Below are positions 62,165-64,000 of a DNA stretch of 64,000 bases, piece after piece. Both the position numbers and the translations under genes were made by a program. Location: NCBI RefSeq assembly GCF_008763945.1, contig NZ_VTQH01000001.1, forward strand, positions 1,364,110 to 1,428,109, in the 5' to 3' direction. The stretch comes from Microbacterium testaceum StLB037. Lineage in GTDB: Bacteria > Actinomycetota > Actinomycetes > Actinomycetales > Microbacteriaceae. The stretch's first letter is position 1; each line of letters starts with the position of its first letter. The notes under the pieces are model-generated. The model worked only from the letters and a program-made list of their open reading frames with translations. It made no database searches and was not told the origin of the DNA.

Positions 62165-63196
62165 TCAGGCCTGCGGCGCGAAAAGAAATTTCACGCCATC
62201 GCCGCGTCGTGTCGCGGCGATGACGGACTCCCACTCGTGGAGGGGAGCTATTTGAGTAATGAGGGGTTCGAGCGAAACGAGGCCATCCGCGACCATGCGG
62301 ATCGCTCGCCGGAATCCTTCTGGAGTGGCGCCGAACCCGGAGGTCAGCGTGAGGTCTTTCAGGCATATCGCGCTGAGGTCAACCGAAATCGGCCCGCCAA
62401 ACAGGCCGAGCTGGACGTAACGACCGCGTCGCCGCACGGCCGCAAGGCACGAGGAAACCGCGGGGGCGGCGCCGGCGCATTCGATGACAACGTCGAAACG
62501 TTCCCTCCGCGACTCATCCGCAGAGCTCTCGGTAACTTCTACCCGCAGCCCGAGGTTTTCCGCTACGGCGAGCCGCCGCCGATCAGCTTCTCGGCCGAGC
62601 ATCGTGACCTGCCCGCCGTGCGCTCGGGCTACCTGAGCTGCGAAGAGGCCGATTGCCCCCGGCCCGGTCACGAGGACGCGGTCTCCTGCGCTGATGACGG
62701 AGGGATCGCAGAGCGCCCCGACCACACACGCAAGCGGCTCCAGAAGCGCTGCCTCCGTCAAGCCGATTGAGTCCGGCAGTCGATGCAGATTGCGGACCGG
62801 TACGAGGACGGCGGGGGCGAAGGCGCCATCCACGTGGCTCCCCAGCGACTGTCGGTTGGGGCAAAGGTTCCGATGCCCCGACTGACATGCGTCGCACGTC
62901 TCATCGCTACCAAAGAACACCTCCGACACCACTCGTGAACCGACCCAATCCGGGTCGACGCCATCGCCGACTGATACGACGGTGCCGCTGAACTCATGCC
63001 CGACCGTGACTGGGGGGTTCACCGCCCACTCGCCATCAGCGATGTGCAAGTCGGTGCCGCAGATCCCAGCCGCAGCAACTGCGACCAGTGCTTGGCCGGC
63101 TTGAGCGGGGCCAACCTCGACTTGTCGTAGCTCGAGACTGCCTGCCCCTTCAGCGAACTTCACCAGTGCTGAGCCGGTCAAGGTGTTGGTGCTCAA
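62165..63196 (-). CDS. Zinc-dependent sorbitol/threonine dehydrogenase-like protein
   Basis: Protein of 343 residues; the TTG at 63196 is the best start found. Medium-chain dehydrogenase: catalytic Cys in GICGTDLHIADG, TVGHEFSGTV, structural-zinc region DETCDACQSGHRNLC with three of the usual four Cys (the first position is Asp), and the NAD-binding GPGAIGLFAAQVA. Likely oxidises a sugar or polyol. First gene of the operon with E1, the E2-like fusion and the VOC protein. Confidence 0.9.
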   Translation of the reverse strand: MSTNTLTGSALVKFAEGAGSLELRQVEVGPAQAGQALVAVAAAGICGTDLHIADGEWAVNPPVTVGHEFSGTVVSVGDGVDPDWVGSRVVSEVFFGSDETCDACQSGHRNLCPNRQSLGSHVDGAFAPAVLVPVRNLHRLPDSIGLTEAALLEPLACVVGALCDPSVISAGDRVLVTGPGAIGLFAAQVARAHGGQVTMLGREADRRRLAVAENLGLRVEVTESSADESRRERFDVVIECAGAAPAVSSCLAAVRRRGRYVQLGLFGGPISVDLSAICLKDLTLTSGFGATPEGFRRAIRMVADGLVSLEPLITQIAPLHEWESVIAATRRGDGVKFLFAPQA

Positions 63197-63394
63197 CGGA
63201 CGCTCATTTCTGCGGGCCTGATCGGCGAATGGGTTCTTCTCGTGACAACGCCGAAGTTCTTGACGAATGTGATGATCAACCCGGCTCCTTTGCCCCTCCG
63301 CTCACCCGCGGATCTTCCCGCTCAGATGCAGCGCGTGTCGGATGCTCCTGCGCATCGCTCGCACTTGGCCGCAATCAGGGGGAGTTTATGGATA

Positions 63395-63408
63395 TGAAAA
63401 CAGCTTCA
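63395..63408. promoter_or_regulatory. TGAA-N6-TTCA operator-like site 2
   Basis: TGAAAACAGCTTCA matches 57691-57704 at 12 of 14 bases. It lies in the 341-base space between the divergent dehydrogenase operon and the iclR-like gene; no gene is seen in that space. A CATAT ... ATATG inverted repeat (63523-63540) overlaps the iclR start and may be autoregulatory. Confidence 0.6.
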
Positions 63409-63537
63409 TTCTATGACACAGCGGGTGGGGGAGTGCAACCCTGGGTTGAGCGCAAACAGCCGCGCGCGGCGGCGCTCAGCGGGGTGGGCGCCGGCAGTTG
63501 AGCAAGTTCCTCGATTTGATTTCATATACTGCGTAAT

Positions 63538-64000
63538 ATGTCGCCCGTGAGCAACGAAGACACAGCGAACGGTGAGCCCCGAAGCCAGACCCGCATTCAG
63601 TCGGTGAGCCGGGCAGTAGATCTACTCATCGCGGTGGCGGAGAGCTCGACGGGCGAGACGGCCAAGTCCCTCGCGGATCGTTTCGAGTTGTCGTTGCCGA
63701 CCACCTATCACCTGCTTACGACGCTGTGGGCGGAGGGTCTGATTTCGAAGGACTCTCAGCGCGTGTTCCAGATCGGGCCGCGAGCGGAGATCATCGCGCA
63801 GGCTGTTCAACGTGCTGATGCCGTGCCGCCAGCTCACCGGGCTGCTCTGCATCAGCTTGTGTCTGAGACCTCTGAAACTACTTACCTCGGCGCTTGGCGC
63901 GGGGGTACCGTCAAGGTTCTCGAAACCGCGGAGGGAGCGCACGCGGTCCGAGTGGTTGGGCTGAACGACGCTTACGCGGCCGACGATCTCCACGCCCGCG
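63538..64000 (+). CDS. IclR-family transcriptional regulator, 3' end outside window
   Basis: The first 154 residues are present, starting MSPVSNEDTANGEPRSQTRI at the ATG at 63538; the frame stays open to the last base of the window. N-terminal IclR winged helix: SVSRAVDLLIAVAESSTGET, then AKSLADRFELSLPTTYHLLT and LWAEGLISKDSQRVFQIGP. The ligand domain begins (HQLVSETSETTYLGAWRGG) and is cut off. IclR proteins usually control sugar or aromatic catabolic operons that lie divergent to them, here the dehydrogenase-E1 operon, and probably the transporter and lactonase through the shared TGAA sites. Confidence 0.9.
   Translation, partial: MSPVSNEDTANGEPRSQTRIQSVSRAVDLLIAVAESSTGETAKSLADRFELSLPTTYHLLTTLWAEGLISKDSQRVFQIGPRAEIIAQAVQRADAVPPAHRAALHQLVSETSETTYLGAWRGGTVKVLETAEGAHAVRVVGLNDAYAADDLHAR

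Overview
The window is high-GC DNA whose gene content and gene style (frequent GTG/TTG starts, 4-base ATGA overlaps, sortase-type surface anchors, an OYE/VOC/WYL accessory set) suggest an actinobacterium of the Microbacteriaceae, probably Microbacterium-like. This is inference from style; no rRNA or other taxonomic marker is present, and I found no tRNA gene or CRISPR array by eye. All comparisons here were made by eye.

Region 1 (1-14.8 kb) is an accessory, mosaic region. It opens inside a C5-cytosine methyltransferase whose motif order is permuted. An unknown protein, a McrB-like AAA+ NTPase and a PD-(D/E)XK nuclease follow, which together look like an LlaJI/BsuMI-type restriction system. 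Next come a small membrane protein, a flotillin-like protein, and an alpha/beta hydrolase with a glycine-rich membrane segment. A RibD/DHFR-like reductase gene occurs here as two full copies and three remnants, and an Old Yellow Enzyme (OYE) gene occurs as one full copy and one C-terminal remnant. Cargo genes sit between these copies, as if the pair were a repeatedly used insertion scaffold.

Region 2 (14.8-51 kb) looks like core chromosome: OYE, pdxH, a DUF697-type GTPase, nagA-nagB, a pseudokinase, an acyltransferase, a zinc-ribbon SDR, a Nudix hydrolase, an FtsX/LolD-type ABC transporter, a HupE / metallophosphoesterase / DUF916 surface module, TetR-GNAT, an alcohol dehydrogenase, a large anchored GH43 protein, purB, a low-molecular-weight phosphatase, a hisC-like aminotransferase and a three-gene 2-oxoacid dehydrogenase operon (E1alpha, E1beta, E2). 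Its intergenic spaces carry several long inverted repeats and a 125-bp tandem repeat.

Region 3 (49.6-64 kb) is a sugar or polyol catabolic region. A GH1 phospho-beta-glucosidase sits beside fragments of a lost bgl operon (PRD antiterminator, terminator, PTS EIIA). Then come a sugar ABC transporter (one binding protein, two permeases, a double ATPase), a divergent SMP-30 lactonase, and a four-gene operon: zinc dehydrogenase, fused E1alpha-beta dehydrogenase, an unusual muconolactone-isomerase/E2-like fusion and a VOC protein. An IclR regulator, cut by the window end, is divergent from this operon. Two near-identical TGAA-N6-TTCA sites upstream of the lactonase/transporter and upstream of iclR tie the cluster together as a likely regulon. 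The E2-like fusion beside an E1 is the most unusual enzyme arrangement in the window.
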